Below, piece by piece: positions 18,543 through 25,943 of a stretch of 64,000 nt of DNA. The DNA is from Acidianus ambivalens (GTDB lineage Archaea; Thermoproteota; Thermoprotei_A; Sulfolobales; Sulfolobaceae). A model generated the notes under the pieces. It made no database searches and had not been told where the DNA came from. It worked only from the letters and a program-made list of their open reading frames with translations. The position numbers and the translations under genes were made by a program. The DNA lies in contig NZ_CP045482.1 in NCBI RefSeq assembly GCF_009729015.1, positions 2,104,001 to 2,168,000 on the forward strand, read 5' to 3'. The first letter of the stretch is position 1; each line of letters begins with the position of its first letter.

Positions 18543-18609
18543 CTGTACCTCTTTTTTCTTTCTTTATTTCTTTTGTCATAAATAGAGTAGTTTTTTGTCT
18601 TCCGCCCAT
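18514..18609 (-). CDS. Possible 31-residue basic protein, antisense to the end of cedA2
   Basis: Reads MGGRQKTTLFMTKEIKKEKR followed by a Thr/Gln/Ser-rich tail and a TAA. On this strand a TTTTAAA box lies about 29 bases before the ATG, a fair leaderless promoter. The last 29 bases overlap cedA2. The N-terminus (MGG, then Lys/Arg-rich) faintly recalls S25e, but the length is far too short and I do not assign it. It could be a genuine small protein or chance. Confidence 0.35.
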   Translation of the reverse strand: MGGRQKTTLFMTKEIKKEKRGTATGQQTSSK

Positions 18610-18653
18610 TTTAATCAATAACGTTAAATCCTACTAAGTTTAAAAGTGTTTTT

Positions 18654-19073
18654 ATGAAGAAATTTGAGTTCTTTGACAATACGGCAGATGTTGGGATAAA
18701 GGCCTATGGTAGAACTCTTGAAGAAGCCTTTGAGAACTCTGCTTTAGCTGTTTTTGAGGTAATGACTGATACTTCTAAAGTGGATCCAGTAGAAGAGAGA
18801 AAAGTAACTATAGATGGTATAGACTTAGAAAACTTATTATATAGATGGATTGAGGCCCTTTTAGTATATTATGATTCAGAATTAATGCTATTTAGTAAAT
18901 TTAAAGTGAAAATTGATCAAGATAATATGAGATTGGAAGGAGAAGCTTGGGGAGAAAAATTTAATGAAGAAAAACACGAAAGAAGAACGCTAGTAAAAGC
19001 AATGACTTATAGCTTAATGTCTATCAATAAAGTAGGGGACATGTATGAAATTACCTTTGTAGTAGATATTTAA
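18654..19073 (+). CDS. Archease, activator of the RtcB RNA ligase
   Basis: 139 residues. The N-terminal FDNTADVGIKAYGRTLEEAFEN and the C-terminal KAMTYSLMSI are the archease signatures, including the conserved Asp residues (D8, D12) that position the metal. Archease speeds the guanylylation of RtcB, which joins tRNA exons after intron removal; the window has one intron-containing tRNA (tRNA-Lys). Its TAA stop shares TTAA (19070-19073) with the stop of the convergent gene. Confidence 0.92.
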   Translation: MKKFEFFDNTADVGIKAYGRTLEEAFENSALAVFEVMTDTSKVDPVEERKVTIDGIDLENLLYRWIEALLVYYDSELMLFSKFKVKIDQDNMRLEGEAWGEKFNEEKHERRTLVKAMTYSLMSINKVGDMYEITFVVDI

Positions 19074-19384
19074 GTACTTGCAATTAATTTTCTCACCATA
19101 TTCTCGTCATCTACGTTGATTATTTCTATTTTACTCTGTTTTTGGGCCATTTTGTTACAAAGCTTTAAGTTAGTTAATAAAAATATCTTTTCGAATGACA
19201 GATTGTCAAGTTTTTTACTTACATAGTCAAGTATTTTATCTTCTTCATAACAATTGTTTTCCCAATTATAAAATGAAATTGGTATATGCAATATCTCATT
19301 TAATATATATATATCTTTTTTATCCTGAAGATATAATATCTTATTTATATCTATCTTATTTAAAAATACTATAAGTGTTTTCAT
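19070..19384 (-). CDS. Hypothetical protein, 104 residues
   Basis: Not recognised. An alternating hydrophobic/charged pattern (MKTLIVFLNKIDINKILYL; KIFLLTNLKLCNKM; IEIINVDDENMVRKLI) suggests a small alpha/beta fold. One base upstream of its ATG begins a GC-rich inverted repeat (19386-19456), with an ATATAG sequence in the repeat's loop that could act as TATA box. It converges on archease, sharing four bases. Confidence 0.6.
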   Translation of the reverse strand: MKTLIVFLNKIDINKILYLQDKKDIYILNEILHIPISFYNWENNCYEEDKILDYVSKKLDNLSFEKIFLLTNLKLCNKMAQKQSKIEIINVDDENMVRKLIAST

Positions 19385-19385
19385 G

Positions 19386-19456
19386 TTGGGGTCTCTGGAG
19401 ACCCTATATCATTGACCCCTAATAAAGGGTTCTCCTAGGGTGTCGCCAGACCCCAA
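19386..19456. repeat. GC-rich imperfect inverted repeat between a hypothetical gene and tRNA-Phe
   Basis: Outer arms TTGGGGTCT (19386-19394) and AGACCCCAA (19448-19456) pair perfectly; inner arms ACCCTA (19401-19406) and TAGGGT (19436-19441) pair as well, and ACCC/GGGT can pair within the loop. The block is clearly more GC-rich than the flanks. It could be a structured RNA, an operator or the remains of a small mobile element. Confidence 0.6.
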
Positions 19457-19508
19457 TTAACTAATTAGCATCGAAAGATTTAAGTTTGAAGATTTAAAGA
19501 AATATATT

Positions 19509-19582
19509 GCCGCCGTAGCTCAGCCCGGGAGAGCGCCCGGCTGAAGACCGGGTTGTCCGGGGTTCAAATCCCCGCGGCGGCA
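19509..19582 (+). tRNA. tRNA-Phe (GAA)
   Basis: Complete cloverleaf: acceptor GCCGCCG/CGGCGGC with discriminator A at 19582, D arm with AGCTCAGCCCGGGAGAGC, anticodon stem CCCGG/CCGGG with loop CTGAAGA (anticodon GAA), T arm CGGGG-TTCAAAT-CCCCG. No intron and no encoded CCA. Its 3' half appears to have served as an integration site, since an integrase N-terminal remnant lies directly downstream. Confidence 0.97.
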
Positions 19583-19587
19583 CTGTG

Positions 19588-19794
19588 TTAGGGGGGTACC
19601 CACTTAAAACCCCCACACCCAAGATATGTTTCGATTATCTTATCTAAGGGGCCAATGTAACGCTCTCTTACGTTACCTTCTTTGTCCTTCTCTATGGAGT
19701 AAACATAATACTTCTTCCCTCTTTGACGAATCTTATATTGCCCGGCTGAGAAAACCCTATAACCAATATTTATATTACGCCCCTTTTCCGTCAT
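19588..19794 (-). pseudogene. Remnant of an SSV-type integrase, N-terminal fragment int(N)
   Basis: 68 codons beginning MTEKGRNINIGYRVFSAG and containing KKYYVYSIEKDKEGNVRER then YIGPLDKIIETYL, which closely follows the N-terminus of the SSV1 integrase as I remember it (YYVY..., ERYVGPL...VESYL). SSV-type integrases carry their attachment site inside the gene and read antisense through the tRNA 3' half, so integration leaves int(N) facing the tRNA. Here the frame runs towards the 3' end of tRNA-Phe and stops at TAA six bases from it. The catalytic C-terminal part was not found in the window. No clear promoter. Confidence 0.72.
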
Positions 19795-20011
19795 ATAAAC
19801 TTTTAAGTGCAGGGCTATTGCCCTACTCAGTTGCGAAATTGAAAGTTAATGGCAAAGATTCATCAGTTCTGCAAAAACTAATTCTATTAGCATCTGCTTA
19901 GATGAAACTTCATGAGATTCGTCTAATGTGTCTTAATAGTTTCTATGCTTTAGATGTGGCAGGTAAAATCGTTATTTTTATCTATTAATATAAACAGACT
20001 AAGAGAAGAGG

Positions 20012-20075
20012 CGGGAGGAGGCCCCAGCTTCACTCTACCACGGTTCGCGTGGACTGTTAGCTGGGTATGGCCTAA
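20012..20075 (+). ncRNA. Candidate small structured RNA (GC-rich hairpin)
   Basis: The stretch from tRNA-Phe/int(N) to tRNA-Val (19795-20247) has no convincing gene except this GC-rich block. AGGCC+CCAGC (20019-20028) pairs with GCTGG (20060-20064) and GGCCT (20069-20073); inside is a second stem CCACG/CGTGG (20038-20042 and 20048-20052) with a GTTCG loop. The two stems are separated by an internal loop, a shape like an H/ACA pseudouridylation pocket, though a clear ACA box is missing. A TATA-like TTAATATAAAC (about 19986-19996) lies at promoter distance, and a T-rich tract follows. GC-rich islands in AT-rich thermophile genomes often mark RNA genes. Confidence 0.42.
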
Positions 20076-20247
20076 CTTTATATAAGATTTTTGATTATTA
20101 AAAATTATCAGTATCCTTGTTATTTGCATGGTTATTAATTAGATTGATTATAATTTGAAATTCCTTAACCTATAAAATTTTACATTGTAATTTTACTCTT
20201 TATACCATATTTAATGCAATTCTATAAAAAGAGTAGAACGTAAAATA

Positions 20248-20322
20248 TGGGCCCAGCGGGATTTGAACCCGCGATCACTGCCGTGTGAGGGCAGCGTCCT
20301 AACCAGGCTAGACTATGGGCCC
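20248..20322 (-). tRNA. tRNA-Val (CAC)
   Basis: Read on the minus strand: acceptor GGGCCCA/TGGGCCC with discriminator A, anticodon stem CTGCC/GGCAG with loop CTCACAC (anticodon CAC), T arm GCGGG-TTCAAAT-CCCGC. No intron and no encoded CCA. Confidence 0.97.
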
Positions 20323-20354
20323 AATTGACAATATTAATGAGTTAAATAAAAATT

Positions 20355-20597
20355 TTAAGTTACTTCTTCTGGCACTTCTACAAGGATTACATAAATATCT
20401 TTCATATCAGCTAAATCTGGATCTATATCTATTGCTTTTAATCTATCCTCTATTTTATTCATATCAAGGATTAAAACTTTAAAATCTGGATACAAACTTT
20501 TAGCTTCATTATAAGATATTTTGGCATCTTTTTCATTCTTTTGAAGGTCAAAAATTCCTGCAGATTCTAAGATTGTTGAACCATAAACAGACTTCAT
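20355..20597 (-). CDS. Hypothetical protein, 80 residues
   Basis: Not recognised. Contains YPDFKVLILDMNKIEDRLKAI and an acidic C-terminal half (DPDLADMKDIYVILVEVPEE) that looks like an alpha/beta protein. ATG 20597 is preferred to the GTG three bases upstream because a TATAAAAAA box lies about 28 bases before it. It stands alone between tRNA-Val and a divergent gene. Confidence 0.6.
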   Translation of the reverse strand: MKSVYGSTILESAGIFDLQKNEKDAKISYNEAKSLYPDFKVLILDMNKIEDRLKAIDIDPDLADMKDIYVILVEVPEEVT

Positions 20598-20665
20598 CAC
20601 TAGTAATATTAGATTTTAGATTTTTTATATGCTTTCTTGATTGAAGCTAATAATATTGAGAAAAT

Positions 20666-20977
20666 ATGCCTTCAATAAAGGTAATATTTGGTTCTTATGG
20701 CGATAACGGAGTTACTTCATTATTGTACGAGGTTATTCAAAGTCTGCCAAATAAATACGATATAAAAATAGATGTAGAGACTGATTTACTTTATGATTAT
20801 TCGTCACCTATGATAGAAATCGATGGTAGGAGAATATTATTTGATTATATAGATGAGAACGACGCAAAAGTTAAGTTAAGTAAGTTAATTAAGGGTGAGT
20901 TAATAGAAGATCATAAGCCTTTTAAGATCTTTTATAGTCAAAACGGTATTTTTGGTAATGGAGTGTCAGTCTTATAA
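20666..20977 (+). CDS. Hypothetical protein, 103 residues (possible thioredoxin-like fold)
   Basis: Begins MPSIKVIFGSYGDNGVTSLL, then SSPMIEIDGRRILFDYI. The order strand-helix-strand-Pro-strand is compatible with a small thioredoxin-like fold, but the CxxC pair is absent and I do not assign a function. It is 23 bases upstream of an FAD-type oxidoreductase gene and could be cotranscribed with it. Confidence 0.6.
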   Translation: MPSIKVIFGSYGDNGVTSLLYEVIQSLPNKYDIKIDVETDLLYDYSSPMIEIDGRRILFDYIDENDAKVKLSKLIKGELIEDHKPFKIFYSQNGIFGNGVSVL

Positions 20978-21000
20978 ATAATTCTTTCTTCCTATATTGT

Positions 21001-21867
21001 GTGAATATAATTTTAGGTGGAGGAATTTCAGGATTACTTTTAGCTTCCTTAAATAAGGAGGAATCTTTAATTCTAGAGCTACAACATGAAGTTGGTGGAT
21101 TATTTGCTACGGAAGAAATTTCAGGAACTAATATTTCTATTATTCCTCCAATAGTGAGTAATCCTAACTTTATGGAAGGCCTAAAATATCATGAATACAA
21201 CCCTAGAATAATTTATGAAAAATCAAAATATTTAAAAGATAAGATTTGTAAGGAGTGCGAAACGTTTCCATCATGGTTAGATTTCGCTGGGAAGAAGTTT
21301 TGGATTGATAATTTTAGTGAAATTATTTCTAATCTTAGTAAAGGAGTTAAAATTATTAATGAATATCCCATAATTATAAAAGATAAAAAAATTATTACTA
21401 ATAAAGGTAGATCAGTGATTTTTGATAAAATATATAATACAATTTCAAGAAAGGAATTATTAAAGCTAGTTGGATATAACGACCCTAACTTAAAGTCAGT
21501 GTCAGCATTTATAACTATATTAATAACTAAAGGAGAAAAGGAGTGGGATGTGTATATCAATGGGGATACGGGTATAGTGTTTTCTCATATAATTAGAAAA
21601 AATATAGAGGATGATATCTTTGTTAACTATATATATTCATTCTTTACTTCTAGATTGCCTGATATTAAAAAGGTATTTAGTGATTTAAAAAGGACTCACC
21701 TATTTTCTAGAGATGAAATATTAGCTTATAGATCGCATGTTATTAAAGATGCAATACTGTATGGTACTCCTTCAGTTGAGTTAGATTTTATAAAAAATTG
21801 TGGTAGATTGGGTCTATGGAAAAACATTAGCTTAGAAGAGGCTGTATATTTGGTCCGTAAATGCTAA
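21001..21867 (+). CDS. FAD/NAD(P)-binding oxidoreductase-like protein
   Basis: 288 residues from GTG 21001. The N-terminus MNIILGGGISGLLLASL is a Rossmann dinucleotide-binding motif (GxGxxG as GGGISG), followed by an acidic residue at the end of the second strand (LILELQHEVGG), the GG doublet typical of amine-oxidase/protoporphyrinogen-oxidase-like flavoproteins. It is shorter than those enzymes (usually over 400 residues), so the substrate domain is reduced. Its end overlaps the convergent kinase-like gene by 41 bases, the longest such overlap here. The substrate is unknown. Confidence 0.65.
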   Translation: MNIILGGGISGLLLASLNKEESLILELQHEVGGLFATEEISGTNISIIPPIVSNPNFMEGLKYHEYNPRIIYEKSKYLKDKICKECETFPSWLDFAGKKFWIDNFSEIISNLSKGVKIINEYPIIIKDKKIITNKGRSVIFDKIYNTISRKELLKLVGYNDPNLKSVSAFITILITKGEKEWDVYINGDTGIVFSHIIRKNIEDDIFVNYIYSFFTSRLPDIKKVFSDLKRTHLFSRDEILAYRSHVIKDAILYGTPSVELDFIKNCGRLGLWKNISLEEAVYLVRKC

Positions 21868-22627
21868 ATTTTTGTGAAGCTAGTTTTGAAAGTCTTGCTG
21901 CTTCTTCTATTTTTACCCCTTTAACCCTTAACGTAAAATAAAATCCTAGTAGGAAATCTCCGTTTCCTACTTCGTAATTTCCTCTATTTTCAATAGTCTC
22001 TTTTAAAATACGATTTTTATTGTAAATCTCAAACCCTAGGTCTCCGTAACTTATTATAATTTCCTTAAATCCTGCGTCTAAAAGTTTTTTAATATCTAAT
22101 TTTCCATTATTTTTTTCTTCAATGTTAGCATGTGCAACCATATAGTTAGGCTTATATGGAATGTAATTTATTTCCTTATATGTAATTTCCTTGTCTGTTT
22201 CACATTTTCTTACGATTCCCTGAAAATCTACGGCTAAAGGAATATTTAATACATTAATTTGATCTAAGTCAATTTCATTACATACCGGATTAATTATTAA
22301 TCCGTCTATGTTACCTAGACTTACTTTATTAAAATCTATTTTAGAGCCTGGAGATTTTAATTTTAAGGTTCTTTTTCCATTATTTATAATTATTTCAAAT
22401 CTTAAATTATTTTTTATATTAATTATAAAATCCTCTTTAATATAATCTGGTAATTCAAACTTGAAATCCTCGCCCTTTATTGAATATACATGAGGCTCTC
22501 CACCCGCTATGTAAACTCCTAAACTAGAGTAAATTGGTGACCCTCCAGCTTTTTCATACGTCATATTATTTTCATGAATTTCGTCTATAGTATAACTTCC
22601 CATAATACCTATACTAATCTTCCTCAT
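21827..22627 (-). CDS. PfkB/ribokinase-family sugar or nucleoside kinase
   Basis: 266 residues. AGGSPIYSSLGVYIAGG near the N-terminus is the family substrate site (GG, then A/S-rich helix), and EVGNGDFLLGFYFTLRVKG near the C-terminus is the PfkB signature with the catalytic Asp (usually GAGD). The middle FQGIVRK fits the VDxNxR position loosely. The substrate cannot be told. It starts 14 bases inside the preceding zinc-finger gene, so they form an operon, and it overlaps the oxidoreductase on the other strand. Confidence 0.75.
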   Translation of the reverse strand: MRKISIGIMGSYTIDEIHENNMTYEKAGGSPIYSSLGVYIAGGEPHVYSIKGEDFKFELPDYIKEDFIINIKNNLRFEIIINNGKRTLKLKSPGSKIDFNKVSLGNIDGLIINPVCNEIDLDQINVLNIPLAVDFQGIVRKCETDKEITYKEINYIPYKPNYMVAHANIEEKNNGKLDIKKLLDAGFKEIIISYGDLGFEIYNKNRILKETIENRGNYEVGNGDFLLGFYFTLRVKGVKIEEAARLSKLASQKFSIYGPNIQPLLS

Positions 22628-22898
22628 TATCTTCCTCTTCTCCTTCTTCCTCTTCTTCTCTTATTTCTTGTGGTCTCTTCTTTAACCATAATGCGTTTTT
22701 ATGTGCTATTATATGAGAAACTAAGTCCTCTACATGGTAAAAATATGTGCTGTAGTCCGGAATTCCTCCTTTTTTGCAGATGGGATTGCAAAATGGACAA
22801 GCATAAAGTTTTAAGTCATCGTCGTAACACACTTCTACTTCTTTTCCTTTTACATTAATTTTAACTACCTTCCACTTAGGAAGCCATCTAGTACTCAT
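22614..22898 (-). CDS. C2H2-like zinc-finger protein with acidic tail
   Basis: 94 residues. CPFCNPICKKGG followed by YHVEDLVSHIIAHKN gives a Cys2...His2 (or Cys3His2) metal site. The C-terminus is a run of Glu/Asp (EEEEEGEEEDNEED). Such small proteins occur in crenarchaea, and their role is unknown; nucleic-acid or protein binding is likely. It is the first gene of a two-gene unit with the PfkB-type kinase. Confidence 0.65.
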   Translation of the reverse strand: MSTRWLPKWKVVKINVKGKEVEVCYDDDLKLYACPFCNPICKKGGIPDYSTYFYHVEDLVSHIIAHKNALWLKKRPQEIREEEEEGEEEDNEED

Positions 22899-22960
22899 TA
22901 AAAATCATTATTATCATTTTGTAATTATAACTTAAAATACTATTCACATAAATAACAAAC

Positions 22961-22968
22961 TTTATAAA
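22961..22968 (+). promoter_or_regulatory. TATA box upstream of the hexuloisomerase gene
   Basis: TTTATAAA predicts transcription start near 22991, nine bases before a TTG at 23000 and 63 bases before the ATG at 23054. Confidence 0.5.
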
Positions 22969-22999
22969 CTATTTATCCTATAGTTTCACGGCGAATCGG

Positions 23000-23641
23000 T
23001 TGTCATCATCTTCCTCCTCCTCACTTCTTAATCTACCTCTAAGCTTAAAGACAATGTACGATTTAGCCGAGTTTGTAATTAGAGCTGCACAGCTTATTAA
23101 ACCTGACCAAGTGGAAAAAATGGTAGATACTCTGGAAAATTTTTATAAAAATAATAGAAATGGGAAAGTATTAGTTATGGGAGCCGGTAGGAGTGGTTTA
23201 GTTGGAAGAGCTTTTGCAATGAGACTTTTACATTTAGGTTATAATGCGTATGTATTAGGAGAAACCATAGTTCCAGCTATTGGTAAGAACGATTTGGCAA
23301 TTGCAATTTCTGGTTCTGGAAGAACTAGATTAATCTTAACCGCAGCAGAGGCTGCTAAAGAAGCAAAGGCGACTTTAATAGCAGTAACAAGTTATGCAGA
23401 TAGTCCAATTGGTAAAATTGCAGATGTTGTAGTTGAAGTTCCCGGCAGAACTAAATACTCGCAATTTGAAGATTACTTTGCAAGACAGATTTTAGGAATA
23501 ACTGAACCTCTAGCTCCTTTAGGCACGTTATTTGAAGATACTACTCAAATGTTTTTAGACGGAGTTGTGGCGGAGTTAATGCTAAGGCTGAAGAAGACTG
23601 AAGAAGACCTAAGGCAGATTCATGCTAATATCGAACTTTAG
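23000..23641 (+). CDS. 6-phospho-3-hexuloisomerase (SIS domain)
   Basis: Isomerises hexulose 6-phosphate to fructose 6-phosphate; in archaea it works in the reversed ribulose monophosphate pathway that makes ribulose 5-phosphate. The SIS domain is clear: VLVMGAGRSGLVGRAFAMRL, then LAIAISGSGRTRLILTAAE and the C-terminal LGTLFEDTTQMFLDGVVAELM. The start is uncertain: TTG 23000 adds an odd run of seven Ser residues read from a TC-rich tract, while ATG 23054 gives a family-like 195-residue protein. The pathway partner (hexulose-phosphate synthase) is not in the window. Confidence 0.88.
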   Translation: MSSSSSSSLLNLPLSLKTMYDLAEFVIRAAQLIKPDQVEKMVDTLENFYKNNRNGKVLVMGAGRSGLVGRAFAMRLLHLGYNAYVLGETIVPAIGKNDLAIAISGSGRTRLILTAAEAAKEAKATLIAVTSYADSPIGKIADVVVEVPGRTKYSQFEDYFARQILGITEPLAPLGTLFEDTTQMFLDGVVAELMLRLKKTEEDLRQIHANIEL

Positions 23642-23688
23642 AAGTTTCGGTTTTCTCTCCCTAATATTATTTCTCAATAATTATTTTG

Positions 23689-25479
23689 ATGAATGAGGAT
23701 AAGTTATCTTTCGTTTTTATCTCGATATTAATTATAGTTCTTACAATAGTTTATAGAAATCCATTACTATTGCTACTATTAGTTATTGTAAGTCTTGTCG
23801 CATTTAAACATGGAAAAATTGATATTGGGCCGTTAATTCAAAAGATTCCATTTTTTAACAATTCAATAAATTTATCTAGTATTAAGATAGAGGACGGATA
23901 TATACAAAAAGGCAATGAATATATAGGAGTACTGTTAATTTATGATATACCTGTAGATTATAAAGATTTAAGTGAAAACAGCTTAAGAAATTCTATAGCC
24001 TCATTCTATAAAATCTTACAAGTAGGAGAGCAAGTAGATATATTCTTTAGGAAGAAATATGTAGACAGTATAAAATATAAAGAAGCTTTATTACACAAGG
24101 CTCAAAATTTAAGAATTATAATAGATTCTGATCCATCTAATAGTAAGGCAAAAAGGGAACTAGAGATAATTAATTTTCTTTTAGATAGAATATCAGAAGG
24201 CGAATATCCATTTAAGTATGAAATATATCTTTTAATACATTCCAAAAATAAAGAGAGGGCTATACAATTAGCAGAAGTTATAAGTAAAGGATTGGAGGGA
24301 TTAAATATAAGATCCAGGCTAGCGAAGAAAGACGAAATATCAAGTCTTATTTTTTTAAGTGAATGTAAGTGTAATAAAATTTCTATTCCTAGCCAAGTGC
24401 CTTTCTTAACTCCATTTTCTGTAGATAAGCTTCCTAAGTTTCAACTTAGAAATGATGGCATTCTTTTAGGTAAGGATATAAATCACGGAATTCCAGTTTT
24501 CTGGAACATAGATACTAGTGAGAATCCGCACATGCTAATTATTGGGCCTACTGGTGCAGGAAAAACTGAATTTCTGATTAATACTTCTTTACAGCTATCA
24601 CTGAATTATTCAGTTCCTATAGTATTTTTTGATACAAAAGGCGATATAAAGCAAAGAATAATAAAGCGAGGCCTAGAAGTGAAAATATTAAATCCATTAT
24701 ATCATGGAATTTCATTACTTAAAGCCAATAATATACCAATACAAGTTAGAGCAATGCAAATAGAAAAAATATTAACAAATTCTTTTGATTTAGATAAGAT
24801 TCATAGTTCTATAATATTTAAATTGATATATGATACTCTAGAAGATTATTATTCTGGCAAAATTTCCTACTTAAATTGGGATGTAATAGACGAGAAAGCA
24901 AAGTCCATGCTAGATGAGATAACTTATCTTTACATTTCAAAAATGATCAAAATTATTAAAAGCTTAGATCATGGAGGCAATCTAGTAGATTATATAATCC
25001 ATGGACTAAATGTAATAGATATTACGATGATTAAAAGTGAAACTTTGAGAAAGATAGTCATGTATACAGTTATAACTGATATTTATAATAAATTTTCAGC
25101 TTCAGTCGATAATGGAACTAAAATAGTTTTAGTGTTGGACGAAGCATGGACCGTACTTAAGAATGAAAAAGTTGACTATCCTTTAGTTGCAGATTTAGTA
25201 AAGAGAGGTAGAGGACATGGAATTGCATTACTTATGGCTACTCAAAACATAGAAGACTTAGGAGAAATGTCCTCTGTTTATCTTGATAATATTGGACTCT
25301 TGATTTTTATGAACAATGGAGATAAAGAATTTTGGAATAATGTTGTAAGGAGATTTGTTAACATTAATGATGAGGAAATCTATAATAATTTAACGTTTTT
25401 AGGTAGAGGAGAAGCTCTAGTGAGATTCTTAGGGGATCCTAGACCGTTATTAATAAAAACCGATGTTATAACTAGCTAG
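23689..25479 (+). CDS. cedB: CedB, VirB4/HerA-like ATPase of the Ced DNA importer
   Basis: 596 residues from ATG 23689 (a TTG directly precedes it). Two N-terminal hydrophobic helices (residues about 8-40) anchor it in the membrane. The ATPase core has Walker A GPTGAGKT (residues 286-293), Walker B VLVLDEAW (D484, E485), a conserved VKRGRGHGIALLMATQN arginine-containing segment and a final GRGEALVRF strand. This layout, with an N-terminal membrane anchor and HerA/VirB4 motor, matches CedB, which powers DNA import in Sulfolobales. It lies 5.1 kb from cedA2 on the same strand. Confidence 0.82.
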   Translation: MNEDKLSFVFISILIIVLTIVYRNPLLLLLLVIVSLVAFKHGKIDIGPLIQKIPFFNNSINLSSIKIEDGYIQKGNEYIGVLLIYDIPVDYKDLSENSLRNSIASFYKILQVGEQVDIFFRKKYVDSIKYKEALLHKAQNLRIIIDSDPSNSKAKRELEIINFLLDRISEGEYPFKYEIYLLIHSKNKERAIQLAEVISKGLEGLNIRSRLAKKDEISSLIFLSECKCNKISIPSQVPFLTPFSVDKLPKFQLRNDGILLGKDINHGIPVFWNIDTSENPHMLIIGPTGAGKTEFLINTSLQLSLNYSVPIVFFDTKGDIKQRIIKRGLEVKILNPLYHGISLLKANNIPIQVRAMQIEKILTNSFDLDKIHSSIIFKLIYDTLEDYYSGKISYLNWDVIDEKAKSMLDEITYLYISKMIKIIKSLDHGGNLVDYIIHGLNVIDITMIKSETLRKIVMYTVITDIYNKFSASVDNGTKIVLVLDEAWTVLKNEKVDYPLVADLVKRGRGHGIALLMATQNIEDLGEMSSVYLDNIGLLIFMNNGDKEFWNNVVRRFVNINDEEIYNNLTFLGRGEALVRFLGDPRPLLIKTDVITS

Positions 25480-25891
25480 CTCTTTCTAAAATTGTCTGTA
25501 GTGCTATCTTTATCTTATTATAACATAAGTCATCATTAACGTTATTTATACTTATTTCCTTTAGGTCATCCTTATCGAAAACAATATTATAATCTATTTT
25601 ATCATTATTTTTGCTATCTTCAAGTATTTTACTTAATGCATTAATGTAAGCTTTACTTAAAGTTAATTTTCTTCTAACTATTATTTTCATTAAAGGAGGA
25701 GTATAGTATACTTCTGCTATTATTTCGCCTTTTCTACTTTTTATGTAATCTATACTCCCTTTACTTCCTTTAACTGGAGAAAATCCAGATTCTAATAAAC
25801 TTAATAAATACTCATAGTATTCTAGCTCTTTTTTTAAATTGGATATCTTATTTTCAAGGAACTTTCTTAGCTCGTCTGTGTTAGACTCCAT
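25472..25891 (-). CDS. Hypothetical protein with N-terminal coiled coil, 139 residues
   Basis: Not recognised. The first 40 residues (ELRKFLENKISNLKKELEYYEYLLSLLE) have heptad-like spacing and should form a coiled coil; a beta-rich part (GEIIAEVYYTPPLMKIIVRRKLTL) follows, then a helical end. Its promoter appears to be the same TATA element used in the other direction by lysY. It overlaps cedB by eight bases at the 3' ends. Confidence 0.65.
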   Translation of the reverse strand: MESNTDELRKFLENKISNLKKELEYYEYLLSLLESGFSPVKGSKGSIDYIKSRKGEIIAEVYYTPPLMKIIVRRKLTLSKAYINALSKILEDSKNNDKIDYNIVFDKDDLKEISINNVNDDLCYNKIKIALQTILERAS

Positions 25892-25910
25892 TGATTAAAA
25901 TATATCAACA

Positions 25911-25920
25911 TTATTTATAA
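25911..25920. promoter_or_regulatory. Shared TATA element between a hypothetical gene and lysY
   Basis: TTATTTATAA reads as a TATA box on both strands. Its centre is about 28 bases before lysY ATG 25944 and about 24 bases before the ATG of the minus-strand gene (25891), both suited to leaderless transcripts. The whole divergent gap is only 52 bases. Confidence 0.5.
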
Positions 25921-25943
25921 GTGGATTCTCCTTTTCTACAATA

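Noticed and set aside
19626..19901. 91-codon plus-strand frame after tRNA-Phe
   Set aside because: It is antisense to the integrase-like fragment for most of its length and shows no recognisable protein features.
19583..20247. Possible CRISPR or tandem repeat next to the tRNA genes
   Set aside because: No regularly spaced direct repeats were seen here or elsewhere in the window.
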